NCBI GenBank assembly: GCA_024372495.1
Contig: CP099977.1
Span: 3,720,001 to 3,784,000, forward strand
Length of the DNA: 64,000 nucleotides
Direction of reading: 5' to 3'
Source: Pseudarthrobacter sp. Fe7
Lineage (GTDB): Bacteria; Actinomycetota; Actinomycetes; Actinomycetales; Micrococcaceae
The stretch's first letter is position 1; each line of letters begins with the position of its first letter. The position numbers were made by a program, and so were the translations under genes. This document shows positions 18,970-29,152 of this stretch, in pieces. The notes beneath the pieces are model-generated. The model was given only the letters and a program-made list of their open reading frames with translations, did no database searches and was not told the origin of the DNA.

Positions 18970-19700
18970 ATGCTGCCTTTCCTGCTCCTGGCCTCCCGCG
19001 CGGAAGACGCCGCGGCCGAGGACGAATACGCCGCCTACCTTCGGTATGGCGGGCTTGAGGAGCGGGAGCTGCACCGGATCCGGCTCGAGGCTTCTCCCCT
19101 GCCTCCGCTGGACCTTTCGGACTACTCCGGCGTGATCGTGGGCGGCAGCCCGTTTACCTCCAGCGACCCGCCGGAGCATAAGAGCCAGGTCCAGCACCGG
19201 GTGGAGCAGGAGCGGCAGCGCTGCTGGACCAGCTCGTGGCCCGCGACTTCCCATTCCTTGGCGCCTGTTACGGAGTCGGCACCCTCGGGAACCACCAGGG
19301 CGCCGTGATTGACCGGACCTATGGCGAGCCCCTCGGTGCGGTGGAAGTGGAACTAACCCGCGAAGGCCTGCAGGACCCCGTCCTGCAGGGCATGCCTCAA
19401 CGGTTCACGGCGCTGACCGGGCACAAGGAAGCCGTCAGCTCACTTCCCCCGCATGCCGTACTGCTGGCGAGCGCCGCCACCTGCCCGGTCCACATGTTCC
19501 GCATCAGGACCAACCTCTACGCCACCCAGTTCCATCCCGAACTGGACGCCGACGGGCTGGTGACGCGGATCGACATCTACCGGGACGCGGGCTACTTCCC
19601 GCCGGAATCCGCGGAGGAGCTCATGGCCGCGGCACGCCGGTTCACTGTCACCGAGCCCATGGCCGTGCTGAAGAACTTCGTGGCCCGCTACGCCCGCTGA
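18970..19700 (+). CDS. Class I glutamine amidotransferase-like protein (frame broken)
   Basis: About 243 residues from ATG 18970. The class I amidotransferase triad is visible: nucleophile Cys in LGACYGVG, and the His/Glu pair in FHPEL. It has the VIVGGSPF strand before the nucleophile and resembles stand-alone GMP synthase-type amidotransferases, whose acceptor substrate is unknown. A base is missing at 19211-19215, where GAGCTGGC is written GAGCGGC. Restoring it gives VEQELAALLDQLVARDFPF and joins both halves. It is followed by a large hairpin and the convergent MHS transporter. Confidence 0.85.
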
Positions 19701-19755
19701 GCCCGGCAGCCCGCCGTCGTGCATTCCTGCCCGGCTGCCCCGGCGCGCAATGCAA

Positions 19756-19801
19756 GATGCCCGGGGCGGTCCCCGCCGTTGCGGGAATCGCGCCGGGCAT
19801 C
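19756..19801. terminator. Hairpin between convergent genes
   Basis: GATGCCCGG at 19756-19764 pairs with CCGGGCATC at 19793-19801, and the GC-rich interior can fold further. It lies between the stops of the amidotransferase (19700) and the convergent transporter (19837) and could terminate both. There is no strong T tract, so the efficiency is uncertain. Confidence 0.55.
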
Positions 19802-19836
19802 TCAGCAACCAACCGGGCTGGAATGCAGGCGGGCCG

Positions 19837-21246
19837 TCAGGCCACGTTGTTCTCGTAGTCCAGGTCGCGGGTTTCGCGGGTCAGGAACAGCGCGATCAGG
19901 GTCAGGACCGCCATGGCGGTCAGGTAGATGCCCACCAGCCCCGGGCTGCCCTTTGCGGCCTCCCACAGGGCGACGGCGATGAACGGGGCCACCGCGGCAC
20001 CCAGGATGCTGGAGAAGTTGTAGCTGATGGCGGAGCCGGTGTAGCGGACGTTCGTGGGGAACAGTTCCGGCAGCAGCGCTCCCATGGGGCCGAAGGTGAG
20101 GCCCATGAGGGAGAACCCGATGATCAGCAGGCCCATGGTGCCCACGAAGCCGCCGCTGAACAGCGGGATGAACAGCAGGCCGAAGACGAAGATGCCGGCG
20201 GTGACGGCGATGAGCATCTTGCGGCGGCCGTACTTTTCAGCGAGCGGTCCGGAGACCAGGGTGAAGATGCCAAAGAAGACGACGCCGGCAATCAGCATCC
20301 AGAGGAAATCGTTGCGGGTGTAGCCGAGGCCGGGAACAAAGGCGGCAGCTGCCGCTTCGGTCATGGGCTTGCCGGCCTTCTCGGCGGCAGCCTTGGCACC
20401 CTCCAGAGTGGGCTTGGTGCCATAGGTCAGCGTGAACGTGGTCATCAGGTAGAACAGCACATAGGTGGCCAGCATGATGAAGGTGCCCAGGATCAGCTGA
20501 CGCCAGCCGGACTTGAAGACACGGCCCAGCGGGAGCTTGGCGACCTCGTTGGATTCCACCACCTTGGTGAAGGCGGGGGTCTCGATCAGCTTGAGCCGGA
20601 CGTAGAGGCCCAGGATCACCATGACGGCGCTGAGCAGGAACGGTACGCGCCAGCCCCAGGCTGCGAAGGCCTCGGGTGTCAGGGTGTAGCTGGCCACCAG
20701 GAAGATGACGTTGGCGATGATGAAGCCGATCGGGGCACCGAGTTGCGGAAAGGTGCCATAGATGGCGCGCTTGTTGGCCGGGGCATTCTCGGTGGCCAGC
20801 AGGGCGGCACCGCTCCACTCGCCGCCGAGGGCCAGGCCCTGGGCAAACCGAAGGACCACCAGCATGGCGGGCGCCAGGAACTCCCAGCCCGGAACCAACG
20901 CAGTGGGGAGGCAGCCGATGAGGAAGGTGGCAATGCCCATGGTCAGCAGCGACGCAACAAGGGTTCCCTTGCGGCCGAACTTATCGCCGAAGTGCCCGAA
21001 GATAATCGAGCCGAGGGGGCGGGCAATGAAGGCCACGCCGAAGACGGCGAAGGAGCTCAGCAACTGGGTGGTTTCATTCGCGTTCGGGAAGAAGAGCTTC
21101 GGGAACACGAGCACGGCGGCCGTGGCGTAGACGTAGAAGTCGTAGAACTCCACGGTGGTGCCGATCAGGCTGGCCACGATGACGCGGCCGCGGGAGTTCA
21201 CCGGCTGGTGCGAACCAGGCACCTTGGTGGTATCGGTGGATGACAT
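19837..21246 (-). CDS. MFS transporter, metabolite:H+ symporter (MHS) family
   Basis: 469 residues from ATG 21246. Twelve membrane segments are expected. The MHS start EFYDFYVYATAAVLVFPKLF is followed by the loop motif GHFGDKFGRKG between helices 2 and 3, RFAQGLALGGEWSGAALL in helix 4, and a second loop motif PLAEKYGRRK. This is the ProP/ShiA/KgtP branch, which imports organic acids or osmolytes with protons. The insert between helices 7 and 8 (YGTKPTLEGAKAAAEKAGK) is long and charged. The substrate is not known. A 15-bp palindrome at 21343 in its upstream region suggests control by a dedicated regulator. The frame is clean throughout. Confidence 0.9.
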   Translation of the reverse strand: MSSTDTTKVPGSHQPVNSRGRVIVASLIGTTVEFYDFYVYATAAVLVFPKLFFPNANETTQLLSSFAVFGVAFIARPLGSIIFGHFGDKFGRKGTLVASLLTMGIATFLIGCLPTALVPGWEFLAPAMLVVLRFAQGLALGGEWSGAALLATENAPANKRAIYGTFPQLGAPIGFIIANVIFLVASYTLTPEAFAAWGWRVPFLLSAVMVILGLYVRLKLIETPAFTKVVESNEVAKLPLGRVFKSGWRQLILGTFIMLATYVLFYLMTTFTLTYGTKPTLEGAKAAAEKAGKPMTEAAAAAFVPGLGYTRNDFLWMLIAGVVFFGIFTLVSGPLAEKYGRRKMLIAVTAGIFVFGLLFIPLFSGGFVGTMGLLIIGFSLMGLTFGPMGALLPELFPTNVRYTGSAISYNFSSILGAAVAPFIAVALWEAAKGSPGLVGIYLTAMAVLTLIALFLTRETRDLDYENNVA

Positions 21247-21342
21247 GGGTAAACGCTTTCGTGAGACCGGCCGGGCGCAGGCAGGTGCTGCCTCCCGGCT
21301 CGAATAGGTAGAGTTCGATCTTACTTCCCGCCGTCCAGTCAA

Positions 21343-21357
21343 TGGACGAAACGTCCA
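21343..21357. promoter_or_regulatory. Palindrome TGGACGAAACGTCCA upstream of the MHS transporter
   Basis: TGGACG-AAA-CGTCCA is a perfect inverted repeat 97 bases before the transporter start, overlapped on the left by a second short repeat (GTCCA-N5-TGGAC). The layout fits an operator for an IclR- or LacI-like regulator of catabolic transport. No regulator gene is adjacent. Confidence 0.5.
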
Positions 21358-21439
21358 CGATGCGGACCTGTGTTGTGCGTCTCACGTTGTGGGCTCCGGG
21401 TTCCGCCTCACGTGTTGCCGGCGGCCCGGATAGGCAAAA

Positions 21440-21477
21440 GTCACAGCGCGTTAACAAACATCGTCTGTCCGCGAAAC
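21440..21477 (+). promoter_or_regulatory. GlnR-like box upstream of narK
   Basis: Pentamers spaced exactly 11 bases apart: GTCAC (21440), TTAAC (21451), CGTCT (21462), GAAAC (21473). The actinobacterial GlnR consensus is GTnAC-n6-GAAAC repeated with n6 gaps. The outer two half-sites match perfectly, the inner two weakly. It lies 49 bases before the narK start. Confidence 0.5.
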
Positions 21478-21525
21478 GCGCCGTCCCTACCTTGGAGGAA
21501 CAACATCCCCTGAAGGAGGTAACCC

Positions 21526-22939
21526 GTGACTGTTGACCGCACCGTCGAGGCCGGCGCACAGCCCGGCACTACCCGCACTACAGACGCCCCTGCCCTTGAA
21601 TTCCGCCCTGGCCGTTGGATCGGCAACTGGGATGCAGAGAACAAGGAGCAGTGGGAAAGCGCCGGGCGCGCCATCGCCCGCCGCAACCTGAACTGGTCCA
21701 TCTTCGCCGAGTTCCTCGGCTTCGTCGTGTGGCAGTTGTGGTCCATTGTGGTGGTCCAGCTGCCCGCGGCCGGCTTCACCTTCTCCACTTCGGAAATCTT
21801 CTGGCTCATCTCCATGCCCAGCCTGGTGGGTGCCACCCTCCGCATCCCCTACACCTTCATGGTCCCCCGCTTCGGCGGCCGGAACTGGACAGTTGTGTCC
21901 GCCTTGCTGCTCCTGATTCCCTCCACCGGCCTGGCCCTCTGCGTCTCCAATCCGGACACACCGTTCGGGGTCATGCTCCTGGTGGCTGCCCTCGCAGGCT
22001 TCGGCGGCGGCAACTTCGCCAGGCTCCATGGCGAACATCACCTTCTTCTACCCGGCGAGGGAAAAGGGTTGGGCGCTGGGGCTGAACGCCGCGGGCGGCA
22101 ACCTGGGCGCCGCCGTCGCACAGCTTGCCGTTCCCATCGTCATCACCCTGCTGGCTGCCGGAACCATCAACCTCCCCATGGCCGGATGGATGTGGGTCCC
22201 GTTCATCCTGCTGGCAGCGTTTGGCGCCTTCAAGTACATGAACAACCTCACCAGCGCCAAGGGTGATGTGGCCGGCTCGGTCGCAGCGCTCAAGGAACCC
22301 CACCTCTGGGTCATGGCGCTGCTGTACATCGGAACCTTCGGCTCCTTCATCGGCTTCGCCGGCGTGTTCCCCAAGCTGATCAAGGACTACTTCCCCGCGT
22401 TCTCCTCCATTGGAGTGGGAACCGTGGCCCTGTCCCTGGCGTTCCTCGGCCCCCTGGTGGGCTCGCTGGCCCGCCCCTACGGCGGCCGCATGGCGGACCG
22501 GATGGGCGGTGCCCGGATGACCGTTACCGCCTTCGCCTCCATGGCCGTGATCACGCTGACCATGATCTGGACCCTGCCGCTGAAGAACTTCCTGCTTTTC
22601 CTGGTCCTCTTCCTGATGCTCTTCACCGCCAGCGGGTTCGGCAACGGCGCCACGTACCGGATGATCCCGGTCATCTTCGCCACCTCCAGCCGGGCTGCCC
22701 GCAACGGTGCCAGTTCCGTGGCCACCCAGCGCCTGGCGTCCTCGGCCCTGGGCCTGATCTCCGCGATCGGCGCGTATGGCGGATTCGTGATCCCCCAGGT
22801 CCTGAACGCTTCCAGCACCGCCAGCGGCTCCTACACCCCGGCGTTCTACGGATTCGTAGGCGCGTATGTCCTGATGCTCCTGGTCTGCTGGACCTGCTAC
22901 ATCCGCAACGCAGGCCGGAACGCGATGGGACACGTCTAA
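21526..22939 (+). CDS. narK: Nitrate/nitrite transporter, NarK/NasA-type MFS (frame broken)
   Basis: About 471 residues from GTG 21526, with GGAGG 5-6 bases upstream. It imports nitrate, possibly exchanging nitrite. The protein has twelve helices, the NNP-family FGGRNWT loop after helix 2-3, and the nitrate signature AGFGGGNFASSMANITFFYP. An extra base at 22021-22025 (AGCT written AGGCT) breaks the frame exactly inside that signature; without it the signature is complete. The second signature reads SGFGNGATYRMIP. The N-terminus has about 40 polar residues. The nitrate reductase starts 2 bases after the stop, so narK-nasA-nasB form one operon for assimilation, probably under nitrogen control through the upstream GlnR-like box. 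Confidence 0.92.
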
Positions 22940-22941
22940 CC

Positions 22942-25154
22942 ATGACCACAAGCGCCGATACGCACTGCCCCTACTGCGCCCTGCAGTGCGCCATGACGCT
23001 CACGTCCACGGCGGCCCCGGCCCCGGCTGCACAGCCGGGGCCGGGACCCGCAAATCCTGAAGCTGCACCATCTCCGGCCCTGGAGGTCGCGGGCCGGGAG
23101 TTTCCCACCAACCGCGGGGGCCTGTGCCGCAAGGGCTGGACCTCCGCCGCCCTCCTGAACCACGCCGGCAGGATCACCGAGCCCCTGCTGAAGGGTCCGG
23201 ACGGCGTCCACCGTCCCATCGGCTGGGAGCAGGCCCTGGACCGCGCCGCCCAGGCCGTGCGGGACGCCCGCGCACGCTACGGTGCGGACGCCGTCGGCGT
23301 TTTCGGGGGCGGTGGCCTCACCAATGAAAAGGCCTACCAGGCTGGGCAAGTTTGCCAGGCTGGCCCTGGGCACCTCCCGGATCGATTACAACGGCCGGTT
23401 CTGCATGTCCTCCGCGGCGGCCGCCGGGATGCGCGCCTTCGGCGTGGACCGCGGCCTGCCCTTCCCGCTTGAGGCCCTGGACAGCGCCAGCACTATCCTG
23501 ATGCTCGGCTCCAACGTTGCCGAGACCATGCCGCCCTTCATCCAGCACCTGAAGGGAGCCCGCGACGCCGGCGGGCTGATCGTGGTGGATCCTCGCCGGT
23601 CCGCCACGGCGGCCTTCACGGCAGACGGCGGCGGCCTCCACCTCCAGCCCCTCCCGGGCACCGACCTCATCCTGCTGCTGGGCATCTCCCACGTGGTCAT
23701 CCACGAAAACCTGGCGGACACCGGCTACCTCCGCGAGCGCACGTCGGGATACAGCGCGGTGGTCCGCAGCGTCAACGCCTACTGGCCCGAGCGCGTCCAG
23801 TCGCTGACCGGTGTCCCGGCGGAATTGATCCGGGAAACGGCACGCGTGCTGGCCGACGGCGCCCGGGCGGGCGGCAGCTACATCCTCACCGGACGTGGCG
23901 TGGAACAGCACGTGGACGGCACCGACACCGCCACCGCGGCCATCAACCTCAGCCTCCTGCTGGGACTGCCCGGCTCGGCCCGCAGCGGCTACGGCACCCT
24001 CACCGGCCAGGGCAACGGCCAGGGCGGCCGCGAACACGGCCAGAAGGCGGACCAGCTCCCGGGCTACCGCAAGATCACCGACCCCGCGGCCCGCGCCCAC
24101 GTCGCAGCCGTCTGGGGCGTCCCCGCAGAAAGGATCCCCGGCCCGGGCCTTCCCGCCGTGCAACTGCTGAAGTCACTGGGAAAGCCCGACGGCGTCCGGT
24201 GCCTTTTCGTGCACGCCTCCAACATCGCGGTGGCAGCACCTGATGCCAACGCCGTGATCGACGGGCTGCGGAGCCTGGACTTCCTGGTGGTCTGCGATTT
24301 CTTCCTGTCCGAAACGGCAGCCATGGCGGACCTTGTCCTGCCAGTGCTGCAGTGGGCGGAGGAGGACGGCACGCTGACCAACCTCGAGGGCCGGGTCCTG
24401 CGCCGCCGCCGCGCCATCACCCCACCGGCCGGAGCCCGCAGCGAACTGTGGATCATGGCCCGCCTCGCCGAACGGCTGGATGCGCCGTCTACCTACAGCG
24501 AGGACCCGGAAACGGTCTTCGAGGAACTCCGGCTCGCCTCCGCGGGCGGCCTGGCCGACTACTCAGGCATCGACTATGCCATGCTGGACCGCGGCGAGGC
24601 CGCCTACTGGCCCTACCCCGCCGGCAGCACCAGCACGCCGCGGCTGTTCCGGGACGGCTTCGCGCACCCCGACGGCAAGGCGGTGCTGGTCCCGGTGGCG
24701 CCGGGCCGCCGTCGTACTCCCGACAACCCGGCCGGCCCAGCCGCCGGGCCCGGCGGCAAAGCCATGACCCTCATCACTGGGCGTCTCCTGGAGCATTACC
24801 AGTCCGGCTCCCAGACCCGCCGCGTTCCTGAGCTCCTTGCCGCGCAGCCCGAGGCCAGGGTGCAGGCTCCATCCGGCGGCAGCGGACGCCATGGGCATCG
24901 GCGCCGGCTCGCTGGTGTCCGTGGCCAACAGGCGCGGGGAGGTGGTGTGCCGTGCCGAGCTGAGCACCGCCATCCGGCCGGAGACGGTGTTCCTGCCCTT
25001 CCACTTCCCGGGTTCCGGCAGCGCCAACCGGCTGACCGAAGCCGCCACTGACCCCATCTCCGGGATGCCCGAATTCAAACTCAACACGGTATGGGTCCGG
25101 CCGGTGGCAGCACCGGAGCCCGCCCGCATGCTGCAGACGACGGAGGCTTCATGA
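22942..25154 (+). CDS. nasA: Assimilatory nitrate reductase catalytic subunit, molybdopterin type (frame broken twice)
   Basis: About 737 residues from ATG 22942. It reduces nitrate to nitrite in the cytoplasm. The N-terminal [4Fe-4S] site is C9-x2-C12-x3-C16 and GGLCRKGW near residue 62. Molybdopterin-binding segments include GRFCMSSAAAAG, GSNVAETMPPF, YGTLTGQGNGQGGREHGQKA and the C-terminal HPAAADAMGIGAG. The loop at about 22-45 is an unusual Ala/Pro repeat. Two extra bases break the frame, both AGCT written AGGCT: at 23339-23343 (true reading KAYQLGKFARLALG) and at 24864-24868 (true reading EARVQLHPAAADAM). The stop overlaps the next start (ATGA), so it is coupled with the electron-transfer subunit. 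Confidence 0.93.
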
Positions 25155-26711
25155 GCGAGCAGATTGTCATCGTGGGGTTCGGTCCGGTGGCCGCCAGGCT
25201 GGTGGACGAACTGCTGCCCGCCATGGGCAGCGGCCAGGTCCGGCTTACTGTGCTCGGCGAGGAGGCGGAGGCCGCGTACAACCGCGTCCTGGTCGCCGAC
25301 CTCGGCGTCGGCCGCACCACGGCTGATGCCCTGGCCCTTGCCGATGCCGCCGAGCTCGCTGCCGCAGGCGTGGACGTCCGGCTGGGTGTGCGGGTCAGGC
25401 GGGTTGACCGGGCCCGGCAGCAGGTCATACCCACCAGCGGAGCGCCCGTGCACTATGACCGGCTGGTGTTTGCCACCGGCTCACGGCCCGTCATTCCCAA
25501 CCTCACCGGCATCAATCCGGACCCGTCCTCCCCCGTGCTTCCCGCCGGCGTCACGGCACTGCGGGACCTGCGGGACGCGGACGTGCTGCGCCAGGCTGTA
25601 GCCGGCGGCAAGCGGGTGGTGGTGCTGGGCGGCGGCGTCCTGGGCCTGGAAACAGCACTGGCCGCCGCGGAGGAAGGCGCCACCGTCACCGCGGTCCACA
25701 ACGGACCGCACCCCCTGGGCCGCAGCATCGACCGCGGCGGCGGGGCGGTCCTGGCCGCCGGGCTGCGCCGGTGCGGGGTCCGGGTGGCGGGCAACGCCCG
25801 CTCCACCGGCGTTGAGCACAACGGGCCCGACGGCGGCTTCTCGGCTTTGCTGCTCGACGATGGTTCCGCGATCGACGGCGACCTCCTGGTCATCTCCTGC
25901 GGGGTTCGGCCCCGGACCGAGCCTGGCCGAAGGCTGCGGGCTCTCGACCGGCACGGGAATCCTGGTGGACCACCGGCTGAGGGCGCACCACGAACCCCAC
26001 ATCTTTGCCATCGGAGACTGCGCCGAAGTCCGCTGCCCGGATCCCGGCTGCGCCGTATGCAGGAACGCCCAGGGACCCTCCGGCCTGGTGGGCCCGGGCT
26101 GGCGGCAGGCCGAATGGCTGGGCGGCTACCTGACGCTGCTGGCCTCAGGCGCGGCCGCGGATGCCGGGCTGCTGCCCGCCCTGCCGCCGGAACAGCCTGG
26201 TGTAGTGGTGCTGAAGGCCCGCGGCCTGAACATGGCGGTGGCCGGGGACAACTCCGCCGATCCCTGGGACGAGGATGCACTCACGGCCGGCGCTGCCACG
26301 GGCAGGCCGCGGCTGCAGATCGCCCAGTGGGCTGATCCGGAGCATGGCCGCTACGTCAAGATGACCACGCGCGGCGGAGTGCTTGAAGGCCTGGTGGCCG
26401 TGGGCATGCCACGCACCGCCGCCGAACTGGTGGGGCTCTTCGAACGGGGCGCCGAACTGCCAGCGGACCGGTCGCTGCTCCTGCGCCTGGACGGGCCGGA
26501 CCAGCTTCCGGGGGCCGGCTCCCCGGATCCCGCCGGCACGCTCTGCCGGTGCGCCGGGATCAGCGGGGCGGCCGTCTCCGACGCCGTGGCCGGGGGCTGC
26601 TCCACCGTGGCGGACGTCTCCAAAGCCACCCGCGCGGGCACCGGATGCGGCGGCTGCCACGAGGACATCAAGGGGCTCATCGAACAGCACTTCTCCCCAG
26701 CCTTCCCCTAA
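25151..26711 (+). CDS. nasB: FAD/NAD(P) oxidoreductase with [2Fe-2S] BFD domain, likely nitrate reductase electron-transfer subunit (frame broken)
   Basis: About 520 residues from ATG 25151, overlapping the nasA stop. The N-terminal FAD Rossmann motif is VIVGFGPVAARLV, the NAD(P) motif is VVVLGGGVLGLETALAA at about 155, and the second FAD motif is HIFAIGDCAE. A C-terminal BFD-like domain has CRC and GTGCGGC, four Cys for a [2Fe-2S] cluster. This matches the flavin half of NasB/NirB-type proteins and should pass electrons from NAD(P)H to NasA. An extra C at 25920-25924 (GAGCTGG written GAGCCTGG) breaks the frame; removing it gives RTELAEGCGLSTGTGILVD. The symbol is by function and position. 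Confidence 0.87.
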
Positions 26712-26855
26712 CCTCGCAAGCACCCCGGGGCTTGGAGGCGACGCAGCACAATGCTTGCCCCCGCGGGCTGGGCAGGCAGGGGCTTAGTTCCCTTGGCACT
26801 GGCGTCCCGCAGGCATTGAATTGTCACAGGCTCCCACCGTCCGCAGGAGGCACCA

Positions 26856-27491
26856 ATGTCCTTCCCCATCATTCTGGCCGCCGCCGTCGCGGTGCTCGCC
26901 GCCGTGGCCGCGGCCATGGTGGTCCGGCAGAAGGATCCCCAGCGGCGGGCCGCCGCCTTGGTCACAACGGGAGCGTCACTGATGACGGCGTTTACCGTGA
27001 TCGCCGCGGCTTTCATCGGTGGCGAGGCGATGGACCAGCCCGGCGGCATGGCCGCGCTGGTGATGATCCTCTCCTGGGGTGGTCCCATGGTGGTTCTCGC
27101 GGCCCTCGCCTGGTTCTGGCCTGCCGGGACCACTCCCCTCCTCGTGGCGCTGGCCGTTGGCTTCGTCGCTGTCTGCGTCTGGTTCGCTTTCGATCCGGCG
27201 CTGGCGCGCAGCGTCCAGCAGTCGAACGGGCCGGTCCTGGCGGTTGGTGTGGTCGCCCTGGCCTTCCCGGCCGCTGTCCTGGGGCTGAAACGGATCCGCC
27301 CGGCGGGATGGCTGCTGCTGGTCCTGGGCACGCTGCCGCTCCTGATCACGCTCGTTGGCCGGTCGGGGGCCGCCGCCTCCCTCGCCGCGGCAAGCACGGT
27401 CCCGCTGGTCACCGGCGTTGCCTACCTGGTGGCCGCCCGGCTGGCCCGGCGGGGTCCGACGCACGGCAACGCCCGTCCCGTCCCAGCCTAG
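26856..27491 (+). CDS. Hypothetical multi-pass membrane protein
   Basis: 211 residues from ATG 26856, with AGGAGG 6 bases upstream. About seven hydrophobic segments (near residues 3-22, 38-56, 65-85, 90-110, 125-143, 148-165 and 170-195) fill most of the chain, and only short charged loops are present. I recognise no family, and no residues suggest catalysis. It follows the nitrate operon after 144 bases that contain no obvious terminator, so it may or may not be co-transcribed. The strong ribosome site, clean frame and membrane topology support a real gene. Confidence 0.7.
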   Translation: MSFPIILAAAVAVLAAVAAAMVVRQKDPQRRAAALVTTGASLMTAFTVIAAAFIGGEAMDQPGGMAALVMILSWGGPMVVLAALAWFWPAGTTPLLVALAVGFVAVCVWFAFDPALARSVQQSNGPVLAVGVVALAFPAAVLGLKRIRPAGWLLLVLGTLPLLITLVGRSGAAASLAAASTVPLVTGVAYLVAARLARRGPTHGNARPVPA

Positions 27492-27622
27492 GCATCCTGC
27501 GGGAATGAATGCCGCCCGGGCCTTGACGACGGCGCCCACACGGCATGTGATGGACGGGACCGACCGGCGCCCCCGTTCCGCGCCGGACGCCTGCCGTACG
27601 GAACGATGAAAGGACCCCACCC

Positions 27623-29079
27623 ATGTCCCTGCTCGACTCCGCCCTCTGGGAGGGCAAGATCTACCTCAACGGCTGGCGCGCGGGCGGCGGCGGGACCGGG
27701 ACCAGCGTTGAACCGGCTACCGGCGGCCAACTGGGCAGCTACGGCGTTGCCTCCGTGACCGACGTTCGTGAAGCCGCAACGGCCGCTGCGAAGGCGCAAA
27801 AGGAATGGGCAGCGCGGAACCCCGAGGACAGGGCCGCCGTGCTGCGCCGGGCCGGCCAACTGTGGGAGGAGCACGCCGCCGAGATCCAGGACTGGATCGT
27901 CCGGGAATCCGGCGGGATTCCGCCCAAGGCCGGGCTGGAAACGCACATCGCCGCCAGTGAATGCTACGACGCCTCGGCGCTGCCTTCGCTGCCGGCCGGC
28001 GATGTCCTGACGTCCAATGAAAACCGCTGGTCCTTCGCAAGGCGCCGCCCGGTGGGCGTCGTGTCAGTCATTGCGCCATTCAACTTCCCGCTGATCCTCT
28101 CCATCCGCGCCGTAGCCCCGGCCCTGGCGCTCGGCAATGCCGTGCTGCTCAAGCCGGACCCCCGGACAGCGGTCTGCGGCGGCGTGACGGTAATGCGCAT
28201 TTTCGAGGAAGCCGGACTGCCGCAAGGACTGTTGTCGCTGCTGCCCGGCGGCGCGGAGATCGGCGCCGCCGTCGTCGAAGCTCCCGAGGTAAGGGTCATC
28301 GCCTTCACGGGCTCGACGGCGGCCGGCCGGAAGATCGGCGAGACGGCCGGGCGGCTGCTCAAGCGCGCCCACCTCGAACTGGGCGGCAACAACGCCCTGA
28401 TCGTGCTGCCCGGCGCCGACCTGGCCAAGGCGGCGTCCGCGGCCGCGTTCGGCTCGTTCATGCACCAGGGCCAGATCTGCATGGCCGCCGGCCGGCACAT
28501 TGTGCACGAGGACATCTACGACGACTACGTCGCCGCCCTGTCCGAGAAGGCCAACCACCTGCCCGTGGGTGATCCGAAGAGCGGAACCGTGGCGCTGGGC
28601 CCGGTGATCGATGAGCGCCAGCTGCAGCGGGTGGACGGGATCGTCCAGGACGCGGTACGCACCGGTGCCCGGCTGGCCGCCGGCGGCACCCATGATGGCC
28701 GGTTCTACCAGCCTGCCGTGCTGGTGGACCTGGACACCGGCAGCCCTGCCTGGAAGGACGAAATCTTCGGCCCCGTGGCGCCGGTCATGAAGTTCTCCAC
28801 CGTGGACCAGGCCGTGGCGCTGGCCAACGACAACGAGTACGGGCTGTCCATCGGCATCCTGGGCGATGTGGGCCTGGCCATGACCATTGCCGACCGGCTC
28901 GACTCCGGGAAAGTCCACATCAACGAACAGACCGTCTCCGATGAGGCGAACTCCCCTTCGGCGGCATGAAGAGCTCAGGCAACGGCTCGCGGATCGGCGG
29001 CCACCACGCCAACATGGAGTCGTTCACCGAGATCCAGTGGCTCACCGTGCGCCCGGACATCGCCCCGTACCCGTTCTAG
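27623..29079 (+). CDS. Aldehyde dehydrogenase, benzaldehyde/vanillin dehydrogenase-like (frame broken)
   Basis: About 486 residues from ATG 27623. An NAD(P)-dependent enzyme oxidising an aldehyde, probably aromatic, to the acid. The cofactor and active-site signatures are complete: PFNFPLILS, FTGSTAAGRKIGE, catalytic Glu in LELGGNN, catalytic Cys in HQGQICMAAGR, and DEIFGPVAPV. The full sequence pattern is closest to benzaldehyde/vanillin dehydrogenases. Near the end one C is missing in AACTCCCCTTC (about 28953). Restoring it gives ANSPFGGMKSSGNGSRIGGHH and a stop at 29077-29079; as written the frame stops early at 28969. It appears monocistronic, convergent with the lipoprotein gene at 29153. 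Confidence 0.9.
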
Positions 29080-29152
29080 GACCAGGCCTCCTGCGCTCCG
29101 GCACGCCTGTGCGGGCGCCCCTCGCCTTGGCCGGTGTCAGAACCGTCCGGTG

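Noticed and set aside
26712..26855. Hairpin around CAAGCACCCCGGGGCTTG after the nasB-like gene
   Set aside because: The arms do not match without bulges and there is no T tract.
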